The notes beneath the pieces were generated by a model, which made no database searches, was not told where the DNA came from, and was given only the letters and a program-made list of their open reading frames with translations. From Hetaerina americana (taxonomy: Eukaryota > Arthropoda > Insecta > Odonata > Calopterygidae), in NCBI GenBank assembly GCA_022747635.1, contig JAKTNV010000001.1:44556946-44620945 (forward strand): 64,000 nt of DNA, given 5' to 3'. The translations under genes and the position numbers were made by a program. Below are positions 11,375 to 21,800 of the stretch, one piece after another (the stretch's first letter is position 1; each line of letters opens with the position of its first letter).

Positions 11375-11388
11375 CAAATTAACTACTT
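11371..11388. repeat. Right target-site duplication of the Penelope-like element
   Basis: This direct repeat of 9584-9601 matches at 16 of 18 positions. Its first four bases overlap the end of the right terminal repeat. Confidence 0.6.
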
Positions 11389-12480
11389 ATTTTTACAGAC
11401 AGAATGAGTTTTTGCTAAGCGATGTTATCCCATGTTACAAAAACTCATTAATCCCGGTGAAACATCAACTTTTATTTCTCTTGTTAAAATGAATGTTTTG
11501 AGCTTTGGGTAATTCTATGAGAAATATTACTTTTACAATAAAACTTAGAAATTTATCTCTGAAGAAGTGTTTTCTGGGGGTTCCATCGTAGCAACAGTGC
11601 GCTACACTGTGTTATTCTCAATTTCTCAATTAATATTAGGTTTGCACAATTTAGTATTATAAGCAGGCACTACGTTAAAAGCGAAATTGGTTTTAAATGA
11701 CGAGATGGAGCCTTTCATAGATTACGACATAATTACTTCGAGGAATGCAATGATTTTTCCAGATAAGCGATGTTTGGATAAATCTGTCGCGGCTCACGGA
11801 GCATTATCACCATTTTTTGTACGCTTCTCTCCATTTTCTATTCCGCAGTTGACACCCTTAAATGGTCGCGTGAATCACAATTTCTCTCTTTTGCAGCAGT
11901 CATTTGTGGGCCGTCTCTCTTTTTTCTATAGATACAAACAGTAGAGCACCATTGCTACGGGCAGCATTCACTAATCGCAATGGTGTCAAACCAGTTCGAT
12001 TTAGCTCAAAAGTAAAATCAAATCTGTCGCTATACACCCATGAACAGGTGGGGAAGCAACAAAAAAACCTGACATGAAGCCGAAAGGCGCGATTGAAAGG
12101 ATTGACGATCGATTGATTTATGAAAACATTTTGGTTTCCCCGCCTCCCCTCTGCATGGCCGACCTCGCGGCGAGGGATTATGGTAATGAATTGTAAACAG
12201 TTAACGCCAACCTTTAGATTGACGAAGGAATATTTAACACCCTGCCGGCCAAATAGGGAAGCAAAAGGGGTCAGAGGTGGCGGTTGTTCACCACACCCTC
12301 TCTATCTATGGCTCCTCGAAAGTCGTTCCGCTCTGTAGATTGCTCCTTTGTTTAACACAATATCCGCTTCACTCTCCATAAATATAAGCAAATGAATGGC
12401 GGAGACGGGCAACAAGATCCAGAGGTCTCGACTGTTTGCCAAAATACAGGCCAAATAGAGTTAAAAGTTCAAAATACAGG
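11389..12480. other. Unannotated stretch between PLE and second LINE
   Basis: I see no supported gene. Part of the first section could be 3' untranslated sequence of the LINE split by the Penelope-like element, but this cannot be shown here. A short direct repeat of CAAAATACAGG occurs near 12438 and 12470, close to the end of the next LINE. Confidence 0.4.
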
Positions 12481-13985
12481 TACAGACCTGTACGCCAAAG
12501 TTCCTCTAGTTTTCGTCTCGATTCTCTTCCATGGTACTGCGAGAAAAAACTTTCCACCAGACTTCTTGTTGGAAAGCGTAGTTTTTGAATAACACTTTGC
12601 CCAAGGCGGAGTTGACAATTTGTTTGTTCTTTGTGCCCGGCATTTACCTTGAATTTGTGATCATTTCTCCCTATAAAATTTGGATTTTCCGCCTCTTTCC
12701 TTAGTTCTGCCCAAGCTTTCTCTTCCTTCAGAATGCGGAACATTTCTGTCACACTCTCCATCCTCCTATGATTCCCCAATACATATCTGGTAGCCTTTCT
12801 TTGGACCTATAGTTTTTTATTATGTCCTTCTTCCTGCGGGTCCCATACAAGTGATGAGCACTCTGAAATTGGTCTTACCAGGGTCTTATACGCCATTTCC
12901 TTAGTTGCTCTAGTGCTCCCTTTGAGATTTCTCATCACCCAATGCAGAGTTTTGAAAGATTTCTTAGCAATGTATTCCACGTTTAGCCCCCACCCTAAAT
13001 CCTTGGTCAAATAAACACGTAAGCATTTACAGCTATCACTTCTAGGAATGAAATTTTCCGAAAATTTGTGGTCCCTATTAGTTTCATGTACCTTGTAACT
13101 TAAAGTGATAGATTTGCAATTGCTAACATTAATATCCATTCCATTATTTGTGTCCCAATCCGCCATTTTATTTACGTCCCTTTGCACTACTTTTTGGTCG
13201 CTCTCATTCTCGACTTTCCTGTAGATAATGCAGTCATCCGCAAAACGTCTCATATGAGATTTAATTTGTTCCGGGAGATCATTTATGCAGAGTCAAGAGT
13301 AGAGCCAAGTACGCTGCTAGTGGGCCTCCCGATGTTACCCTCGTTTTTTCAGAATATACTTCTTCTAATTTGAGACTTTGTGTTCGACTTCTCATAAAAA
13401 TATTGACCCACAAGATTACTCTTCCATCTGTGTGTATTATTAATTGGCCCGTCTTAAGCATTAGGCGATTGTGGTAAACTTTGTCAAAGGCTTTTGACAG
13501 TTTGACTATTATGGCATCCACTTCTATTCCCGCATCCATAGAGTCGAGCAGTTATTAGCAGAGCCCTAATAGCTGAGTTTTGCAAGAGTGCCCTTTTCTG
13601 CAACCATGTTGGCGACTGTACAACCAATTCTCACTCTCCCTCAAATCCCAGAGATAATCGGCAATTATCTTTTCTAATAGCTTGCATACAACTAACGTCA
13701 AGCTTACCGGTCTATAATCATCAACTAGTGCCTTATCTCCATCTTTGAAAATTGGTGTTACATATGTCTCCTTCCAAGCATTTGGCAGAGCATTATTGTT
13801 TATGGTAACATTGAATAAATGATTCATATAATTTGAAACTACACTGCCACTCAATTTAACCAAGTCAATTGAAAGACCATCTGGCCCTTTCAATTTATTC
13901 GCCCTCATTTTCCTATTTTTTTAATAAATTTCTTCGCTCGTTGTTTTAATGCTTGTAGTATTTAATATATTGATAGAATCGAGCT
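12480..13985 (-). pseudogene. Reverse transcriptase of the second LINE, broken
   Basis: Fingers and palm motifs are readable: GPDGLS, DDYRPVSL, then YSRQHGCRKGHSCKTQLL, the substitute for the usual Q-GF-KG-SC pattern. D-AFDKV-H appears as VKLSKAFDKVYHNRL. The template-grip motif, normally SGVPQGS, is corrupted to VTSGGPLAAYL. The catalytic block FADD is intact. The thumb has CKCLRVYLTKDLGW (normally KYLGV) and LVRPISECSSLVWDP. The C-terminus includes VLGNHRRMES and FKVNAGHKEQTN. The frame changes near 13540, 13260 and 12800. It makes no functional product. Confidence 0.82.
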
Positions 13986-14002
13986 CTGACGGCTAGTAGT
14001 AT

Positions 14003-14213
14003 TGAATAAATGAAAAACTCCAATAGCCGTAAACAGTTTACCTTTCAAAACAAAGTACAAATGAGATTAGTTGGCTAACGCCACAATTCAAAGGACGGGG
14101 TAAAGGGTAAATAAAGAAAGTGATAAGAAAGGTGAATACGAATTCGCGTATTTCGGCCACAAAGTAGCTCTGTTCAGCGTACTGAAGGTGAATCGTCACG
14201 ACAGCACAAGATG
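14003..14213 (+). repeat. Left arm of the foldback element
   Basis: This 211-nt arm pairs with 14226-14436. Mismatches are few, for example CTC against CCC near 14170 and the AGCCG against ATCCG difference near the outer end. Confidence 0.8.
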
Positions 14214-14225
14214 TCATCATCACTT

Positions 14226-14436
14226 CATCTTGTGTTGTTGTGACGATTCACCTTCAGTACGCTGAACAGGGCTACTTTGTGGCCGAAATACGCGAATTTG
14301 TATTCACCTTTCTTATCCCTTTCTTTATTTACTCTTTACCCCGTCCTTTGAATTGTGGCGTTAGCCAACTAATCTCATTTGTACTTTGTTTTGAAAGGTA
14401 AACTGTTTACGGATATTGGAGTTTTTCATTTATTCA
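14226..14436 (-). repeat. Right arm of the foldback element
   Basis: This 211-nt reverse complement of 14003-14213 ends at TGAATAAATG on the complementary strand, next to the presumed GTAT duplication. Confidence 0.8.
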
Positions 14437-14527
14437 GTATTTAATACATTTTCGCTTCCTTGACGAATCAGAGATGTTTGCACAGTATCCATTTTGTTTA
14501 CCATCCCTTAAATACACTTGCATACTC

Positions 14528-14854
14528 TTGAGAAAGGTGTGTACGAAGTTGGTTCCGTAAGTGCTCTCGGACGAACAAAAGGAAAATCGCACGCGGATCT
14601 GCCAAGAGCTTCTCGACCATGTGAGGGAAGATCCAGATTTTTTAGAAAATGTCCCACCAGACTACTTCCTCTTCCCCTACTTCAAATCCGTGCTGAAAGG
14701 ACGTCACCACGGCTCAGTGGAACAATTACAACAGGCCGTGAAGAGTTAGCTTAGCAGCATTCCGGGCGCCGCATACCAGAAGGCGTACGAGGCGTGGAAG
14801 CCCCGCTGGCAGCGGTGTGTCGACGCACACGGGTGCTACTTCGAAGACTATTGA
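14528..14854 (+). pseudogene. Mariner transposase pseudogene, catalytic core deleted
   Basis: The frame reads LRKVCTKLVP, a stop in place of the usual lysine, VLSDEQKENR and ICQELLDHVREDPDFLENV. It then jumps directly to PPDYFLFPYFKSVLKG and HHGSVEQLQQAVKS, a second stop, then the end segment finishing in CYFEDY. In mariner transposases a block of roughly 120 residues with the first two catalytic aspartates lies between ENVI and the SPDLAP-DYFLFP motif. It is missing here together with SPDLAP. The protein would cut no DNA. The frame stays open across the junction, so the deletion is in frame. Confidence 0.8.
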
Positions 14855-14920
14855 GTGAATGTATCAATTCTGGCAATACATTTTTTAATTGACTCAGTCC
14901 CACTACTTTTGGGACAAAAG
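14528..14920 (+). mobile_element. Internally deleted mariner remnant
   Basis: This is a mariner-type fragment with the transposase middle joined directly to its C-terminus. After the stop codon the sequence ends in a stretch containing AGTCCCACTACTTTTGGGAC (14896-14915). That resembles the terminal inverted repeat of the better-preserved mariner at 32.37 kb, which contains CCAAAAGTGGTAGGA in the opposite orientation. The 5' end, including the DNA-binding domain, is missing, and the fragment abuts the 5' edge of the second LINE. Confidence 0.78.
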
Positions 14921-17900
14921 TTGTAGATTACGCATTGTAATGAGTGTATTGGAAACGAAAATTTGGCTAGTGTCAAGGAAGAATTTTATATGAATTTCAG
15001 AAAATTGAGGGAGAGGAAGGTTGAAGCCTAGATTATTTAATATTTTGCCAAGTCCACTAGCCTCATTGTCAGTTTGAGGAAGTGTACAAGGTGGGAGGAA
15101 AGGAATTCAACTACCCCAAGCATACGGTTGATGATTGAGGCTGTATGTATTGAAAATACTATTTCATTGCCGTTTAATATCTGATCTAATTCAATGTTCT
15201 CCTTTTATAACATGCCAATGACCGCTGAATATAGTAATAGAATGATGCTTGGTGACGTGATTATTTTTCAAGTATGTTAACTTGGGTGTTTAAGCAAATT
15301 TCGTTTTCTAAACCATATGTGTTCTTTGAGTTTCACTCATTTTCTGTTACTAATAGAAGGTTATCGTGTAATTATGAAATGGTAATATATTTTCGAAGGG
15401 ATTTATCTTAAATTTGGCATTGGAACACCAATATTCAGGGTCCACGGACACGCGTCTAACAGAGTGAAATACGAGTCCTTAAATAAGTAGATTCAGAAAA
15501 CTGATTATATGATTTATGATTGATGAATTAAAATTAATTGTCTTATTTACAGGTATTCAGCGGCGAGTATATAAAATGTTCTTTGCGGACCATATATTAT
15601 TTATCTAGTCAAGGCCGGTGTTAAATTAGTAATGATGTCAAAATGACATCACAGGTTAATTTTTATGTACGAAATAGGAAATCCTCAATAAAATTATGGA
15701 AATAAACCTGCTGCAGTTGTGGAGATTGTGAACAATTCTAGGGAGTGAGTTTATTGATGCCAGCACTTTGCGGTAAGCCGGATGTGGCACAGTGAAAGGA
15801 ACCGGCTTTCTGAATATGTGCATTGCAATTGCAAAATACAGCTTAGTTCGACGTGAGCCATGTACGTATACCCTTTCCTGTAAAAAAAACCATCCTCGAG
15901 CTGATTACCATGGTGGACTCTTTGTGAATACCGTCGAATTTCTTTATAATTACTGCAGCCAGGGTATTTTTGACTAATATCAGGGGTTACTCTTTTTTCG
16001 AATGAGCTTACACGGGTTAATTAGGATATTTATGTCGGCACAGCGTTCGTTAGCAGTCGCATCGGAACAAATATTTTGCCTGAGCGCTACATCCGGTGGA
16101 AAATTGTTATTGAAAAAATCCTCTCTTTTCTTCCCAATAAATCTTTTTTTCTAAAAGAGGTGAAATGTGAGAGATTACATTCTTGAATAAAATGAACGCG
16201 GAAAGTGCCTTTGTACTCATTTACTCATGCATGAATGAAATTACCTGTGAGTGTGCAATTTACTAGTATCAAAAAAGCTTCCGTTTCCGATTCTGTAATA
16301 TAGGTAGACATTGTGTTAATATTATGCCAGTCTGAGCAGCATGGTCGGCTACAAGATCCTCACACGATTCTAAATTTAGGTCTACAAACTATAAATTATT
16401 CAAGATGGAGAGGAATTGGAGTTTCATTGAGAAATAGTCGAGGGAGATTTTTGAAGATCACCCCCAGAGCCGGGTAAGGATGTACATTGACTGAAATACC
16501 CGATTTGACGTATTTCAATCCCTAAGTGATCGGCTTTAGGGTCTTTTCAAGTGAAAAATATCTCTCATTTCGGTTATTTTGCGAGTCCGATGGCACTTGA
16601 TTTGTATCGAACTCCTGATAGCACTTCTTCCTCTCCGTTTACGATGCACGCCATACTCACTCCTTCGGGATCCTACCTCTCCAAGTGTTTGCGATCACGA
16701 GGAAGCAAGTTTTGGAGAGCCACTGAAATGCCACTTACAATATCTGAGGTGTTCTGCAATTTAGAATGTAGTCGTGTTTTCTGAGTTGTCAGGTTTCGAT
16801 TAGTGGGTAAGTGGGAGGGAAGAGAGGAGATGTGCCGGTTGATGGGATGCCGAGAAAGATGGTGTTTAATGAAACCTGTCTGGGTAAGACAGTTTTTTTC
16901 ATCAGGTCAATGAGCCTGCTCTTAGTGGCATCGGTGCCAAGAAAATTAAGCATTGGGCAATAAGGTAGGGTATTTCCAAATCGGCTGTAGCCAATTGCCA
17001 TTGACCTACAATTATTACAATATTGTCATGGTGCAAAACATTTTTCCAGTGTAATACCAGCTCTTTCTACTTCTGAAGTCCTTGATTTTGGTTTGTCAAT
17101 AATTTGCGTGACTCACAAGGGCAGAGAGGGCAAACTTTGAGTCCCCAACCAGAATGTTGCGGGAGAAACACCAAAAAATATATTAAATTAGCTAATTTAT
17201 TAGTTTTTGAGAGTATCGTCAATAAACTGTATGATTAAAAACATAATTTCAAATTAAAAAAGGAGAATGGTGGAGTTCGTAGTTGGGCGTAATCCTGAGT
17301 GGAGGAGGTTGAATATTTTACTCTGCGTGATGATTAATGCTGCGGGAGTTGAGGGAGTAATTAAAGACCGAAAGACACTTGACTGTCTGTGTGGGTATAT
17401 CTTTGATAACTAATATCAGGATATTTGTTTAATGTACCAACTTGTTTTTGGAATGCAATGGTGGGAAGCCTCCGTGTTACATAACGTGCATCTGAATTTG
17501 CTTTTATAAGGGCTCTTTCTTATCCGTGTCTCGGTAATCATTCCTTTTAGCGATAGATTACTGAACCAGGTTCACCCTAACGCGAATCACACTGATTTTC
17601 CTGTATCTCTTGGTAGTAAAAGGCTTGGGAAGCATTCTGTTCCAAAAAATTAATCTTACCTTGCGCACTAACATGACGGTGATGATTATGCGGAACGTTT
17701 CGGTAGACTTATATTTCGCCATTGATGCAGAAGTTTGTGTATGCGCTGAGAGCTTGGGAGTGCGAGCGGTGAGCGAGGGGTTGGGGGCGAGGTAAGAGGG
17801 TGGAGGAAGAAAGAGAGAAGGGTTGACTGCGCGGCAGCGTGGGTATGCGTTTAGCGGAGAGGTCTCAAGCGGGCAGGTGGGCGGCTTCGAGTGGAGCAGA

Positions 17901-20002
17901 GGAAATGGCAGGGTTCGCCTTCAAGCGACACTTCAGTTGTCGTGTGTCGCGTATATTACACTTTTGCTTGCCTTTCCCCAGAGCGAGTATTATGGTGATG
18001 GTGGCGGGGAGGATTGCGGGGTAAGGGTGACGAATGAGAGACAGAGAGGATAGGCAGTGTGCAGCGGGAGGAGATGAAGAGGAGGAGATGGAAGGCAAAA
18101 TCTCATTGGGTGCGGGTGACAGGAGATGGAGACTGAGCCAGAAGGGTGGGCGGGAGGAGGGAAACCCGAGATGGATAGGCAGCTGAATGAAGGAGATTTC
18201 GGCATTTAACTAATTCGCGGTTGGCCTTTTTTGCCAATAAATATCTATTCACGTGGAAATAAAAAAAATACCCTTTTTCAGGCATGGTAGGCCACTTAAC
18301 TAGATCATGGCGGCCAACTCGTCGGAAAATCGGACAAATCAGGAAATGTTACAGGAAAACAGATTTTTTTCGGAATATAGGACCCTCGGTAGAATTTCAA
18401 ATCTTGGAGTGAAATACTTTATCGAGGATGTTGCCGTTTACTTATTTTATTCTAGTTAACTCGTGAATTGGAATCTTATGATAGCAATATACGAAAAATT
18501 AAAGATTGTTTATAATTTTGTAATATTAAAGTTCAGTTGACTAGAAGTTAAGGTGTGAGAATAATAACATCTCTCATACTAGTAATTATAAATCAAACTG
18601 GCAGTGAATGTTGAAGTTTAAGCAGCCTTAAAAATGAGAGCACTAGTGAGAAAAAAATTGGACAAGTGAGGAATTTAAAAAAATTCCAAAAACTATGATA
18701 ACCACTCAGTGTCCTTCTGCTTGTTTGCTTTAACAAGGATTGTTGCAAGTGGAAGTAAATTGACACCGGGGTGAAGTAATATATTTAAAACTGATAACAA
18801 ATATTCAGTTTTAACTCTCGTCGATTTTATGCTAAGTTCCTTTTATCACCTCCATAAAATAGCTTTATTTTTTTGTTTTGGTAAGGGTTATAGAACTCAA
18901 TTGAGATGAATGTTATTATTAATGACATTAACCTTGACATACAGCGGGTGTTCCATCGACACTAGGAAATTACGATTTTGAAATGAAATAAGTCTTTCAT
19001 TTAAAAGAAGTTTAATCTATATAACACCTGTAAAAAAATGAAACTCATAGACACCTTTTGCCTACAAACGACAGGATGGCTTTTCGGAGATACTTGACTA
19101 GTTTTCTTTGTTCTATTATTTGAATGATAAACAGATATTGTTACAGCCTTATTTATAAAATCATATTATTAGCAGTGCATAGATATTCTTAGCAGTGCAT
19201 ATTTGAGTCTTTTGTGAATGTGACAACAGGAATTTTCTTGTCTTCACTGTCTATTTTCTTCTTTACCCTTCTCCAACGATTGCATTCAAATATAAAAAGA
19301 CAGTTTATATTTTTCTTATATTACTTGGAATTGGAAATGAGCAATCTAATTATTATCCTGTCTCACACGAGTAATAATGTCTTCAATCGACGGATGATCT
19401 AACAACGGTTTCTTTTAAATATAGTTTTCTGCACGCATATCTCGGGGGCCCTATAAGGCTTAATAATTAATAAGGCTAGGTCAATAACATTTAAAGTTTT
19501 ATGACTTACAGACATCTGTGCCAAGCTGATGGAAATGAAAATTTTAGGAATGGAGAAATGGAAAAAATGATCAGGGGAGTGACGAGTGAGTGAGTGAGTG
19601 GGTGGGTGGGTGGGCAGGAGAGACGGGAACAGGAAATGAGAGAGAAAGGGGAGACGGAATGATGGAGGGGGAAATGAGAGAGAAAGAGACCGGGAACGGC
19701 AACCAAGGGTGAGGGAGAGAGAGATTAAAAGCTCTCCGCAGGGATTATTTTCTTTTCCGCTGCGGCAACTTGATTTCGCTTCCATTAGCAGCGTAGCAGA
19801 ATGTGCAGGATTTCTTACCGTTCAGTAAGCCCTTTCGGCTAACTCGCGCATCATGCTTTCTGGATCTTGTTAATTATCATTTTCCCCACCCGTGATACAG
19901 ATTTATGTAGTTTTATAACATAGAAAGATACTTCCAATCCATCCCTCGAGCTAGACCGTACAAATATATTGGCTGATAGAAGTGTGCGTATTTATGTATG
20001 CA
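14921..20002. other. Unannotated stretch with GA-rich and GT/GA repeats
   Basis: No gene or element is supported. The plus strand is purine-rich at about 17740-18200. A short GAGT/GGGT tandem run lies at about 19580-19612 within a GA-rich zone to 19715. An 18-nt near-tandem duplication containing TTAGCAGTGCATA occurs at about 19170-19204. The open frames in these patches reflect composition and do not look like real genes. Confidence 0.45.
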
Positions 20003-21800
20003 TATATATTATTAATAGGTGGCCTGCTGTTTAAAGTAGGTTTTGAATGGACACAGATTAAACACCGATATGTTTCTTAGCCTCTCCTAACAAAGCACAA
20101 TCTAAAGTCCGACACTACTTTAAACGCCTCTGCGATTCCGTGTACTTTCCACCTCTCTTCATTCCATCCTCTCGTACGTAAACTATTCCTCCTGCTCTTG
20201 ATTTTTGCTAATTTCAAATTCAAAGCAAGCATTAAATATTTTACGTCCAAGGGTAATCAGTAAAGTAAAGTCCCTGTTGACAATTTCATTCTCCTTCTGA
20301 AAGCTCCTTTGCCTAACGCAATTCTTTTCCTTATGTCCACTACTTTGATCATCTTTGTCTATAACAATGCCGAGTTAGGTTAACTGTTCCACCTGCTCTA
20401 GTTTATGAATTCCTATTTTAACGCTTAACTTAGCCTTCCTCTTTTTGAACCCGCATAATCTTTGTTTTGTTTACATTTATTATCATCCCATACCTATCGC
20501 ACAGACTTTCCACTGCGCTCAGCAATGCTTGCAACCCGTTGACTGACTGGCTAACTAAAGATTGATTATCCACGTACCTAACTAATGTTATGGATTCCTC
20601 ACCGAATTTTATTCCTATTGACAGTCATTTCCATGCGTCTTTAACTATTTCCTTCTCAACACGTTGAACAGCACAGGTGATAATGGACACTCCTGTCTTA
20701 CTCCTCTTCCTAGCACGGGCCATCCGCCAATCATCCGCCCAGCTGTCTGAGAAATGCTCTGGTTGCCGATATGCCTCCTATTCATCCATCTATTCCTATT
20801 TTTTGCAGTGCATTAATGATTTCTACCAAATCACTCAATCGAAAGCTTTCTCGAAATCTACGTAGCAAACTAATACATCCCGATTTTACTCAAAATTCAT
20901 TTTTTTAATGACTTCATTACTGCCATGGCTTCACGCATACTTCTCCCCTTGCTGAACCCAAACTTATGAATCCTAAGTTTCTTCCCATGAGTATTCTGCT
21001 TAGATGTTGTCTATCTGCACAACCGTATTAGATTTCAGTTTCTTCAACGCCTTTTCTATCTCGCCCTCTAGTATGCCTGGGCCTAATTTATCCCCATGCA
21101 CGTCATATTATTTTTCCATGTATAAGCTTGCTGGCCCAATATCTTGTCATATAGTTCCTCTATGTACTCTTTCTGTCTCTCTTGAATCCTTCCTTGTAAA
21201 ATTAAACATTTAACTGAGGTATTATTGATGTTTTACACGGATTTACCGTTTACAGTGCTTTCACCTTTCTATGCAGCGCACTCATTTCACCCGTCATTTG
21301 TAAAATTTCATATCCCTGCACTACCTGTTTCATCACGCTAATTTTGCCGTATTAGTTTCCCGCCGCCGTTCATTATTTTACTCTTTGTTCTTTCCTCAAA
21401 CACACCCTGTGTTTCCATTCTTCCATTTCCTTCTCTCTTCTATCATTCCAGCTGTCTCGTCCATAATCCATTGTATCATTGTTATTTTGCTAATTACTGT
21501 TTATATTGTTATGCTCTTCAAATTATGACATCCTTTTTGATGTATTCCTACTTTTTTTATTGTACCCGTCTCCCTTTCCTCGCTCATCATTTTCTCTACA
21601 GTTAACCGACACTCCTTTCTTATCGTAATAGTGATTGCTTCTACATTCCATTTCCTGTTTAATCCTCTTGAAGCTGACGTTTAACTTCATTAGAAATGAA
21701 TTATGATCTGAATCCGTGTCCGCTTCCGGAAAACTGTGCAAATTAATCACGCTGATGCTACATTTTTGCGTAACCGTAATACCTAGATATTACATTTGTG
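20003..21800 (-). mobile_element. RTE-like LINE copy A, partly complete
   Basis: Read on the minus strand, the copy starts inside the endonuclease C-terminus (EADTDSDHNSFLMKLNVSF, 21640-21735). It runs through the linker and a very degenerate RT, then the segment NGLQALLSAVESLCDRYGM and INVNKTKIMR near 20420-20520, and finishes in a 3' end shared with two other copies. The catalytic YADD block reads YVDN (about 20572-20583). Stops and frameshifts are everywhere. The short AT tail at 20001-20010 follows the shared 3' sequence. I call it RTE-like from its C-terminal motif style. Confidence 0.75.

Larger units (their letters stand above)
14003..14436. mobile_element. 434-bp foldback element with 211-bp inverted arms
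   Basis: Arms at 14003-14213 and 14226-14436 are near-perfect reverse complements around a 12-nt spacer (TCATCATCACTT). Both outer ends read TGAATAAATG inward and are flanked by GTAT at 13999-14002 and 14437-14440, a possible 4-bp target duplication. The element separates two parts of the LINE RT reading, so it inserted into that LINE. It has no coding sequence of its own that I recognise. It could be a nonautonomous MITE or foldback transposon, or an inverted duplication. Confidence 0.75.
12480..14527 (-). mobile_element. Second decayed Jockey-like LINE, interrupted by a foldback element
   Basis: On the minus strand RT motifs occur in order: KGPDGLS and DDYRPVSL (13555-13908), LSKAFDKVYHNRL (13279-13539), FADDCIIY (12807-13253), then GNHRRMES and a C-terminal PTRS segment (12369-12779). 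Upstream (14437-14520) a degenerate reading resembles the pre-RT region (ASVFKG), and SELDSINILNTTSIKTTSEE at 13925-13985 follows it, with the foldback in between. No endonuclease was found, so the copy is 5'-truncated near 14527. Stops and frameshifts are frequent. Confidence 0.8.
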
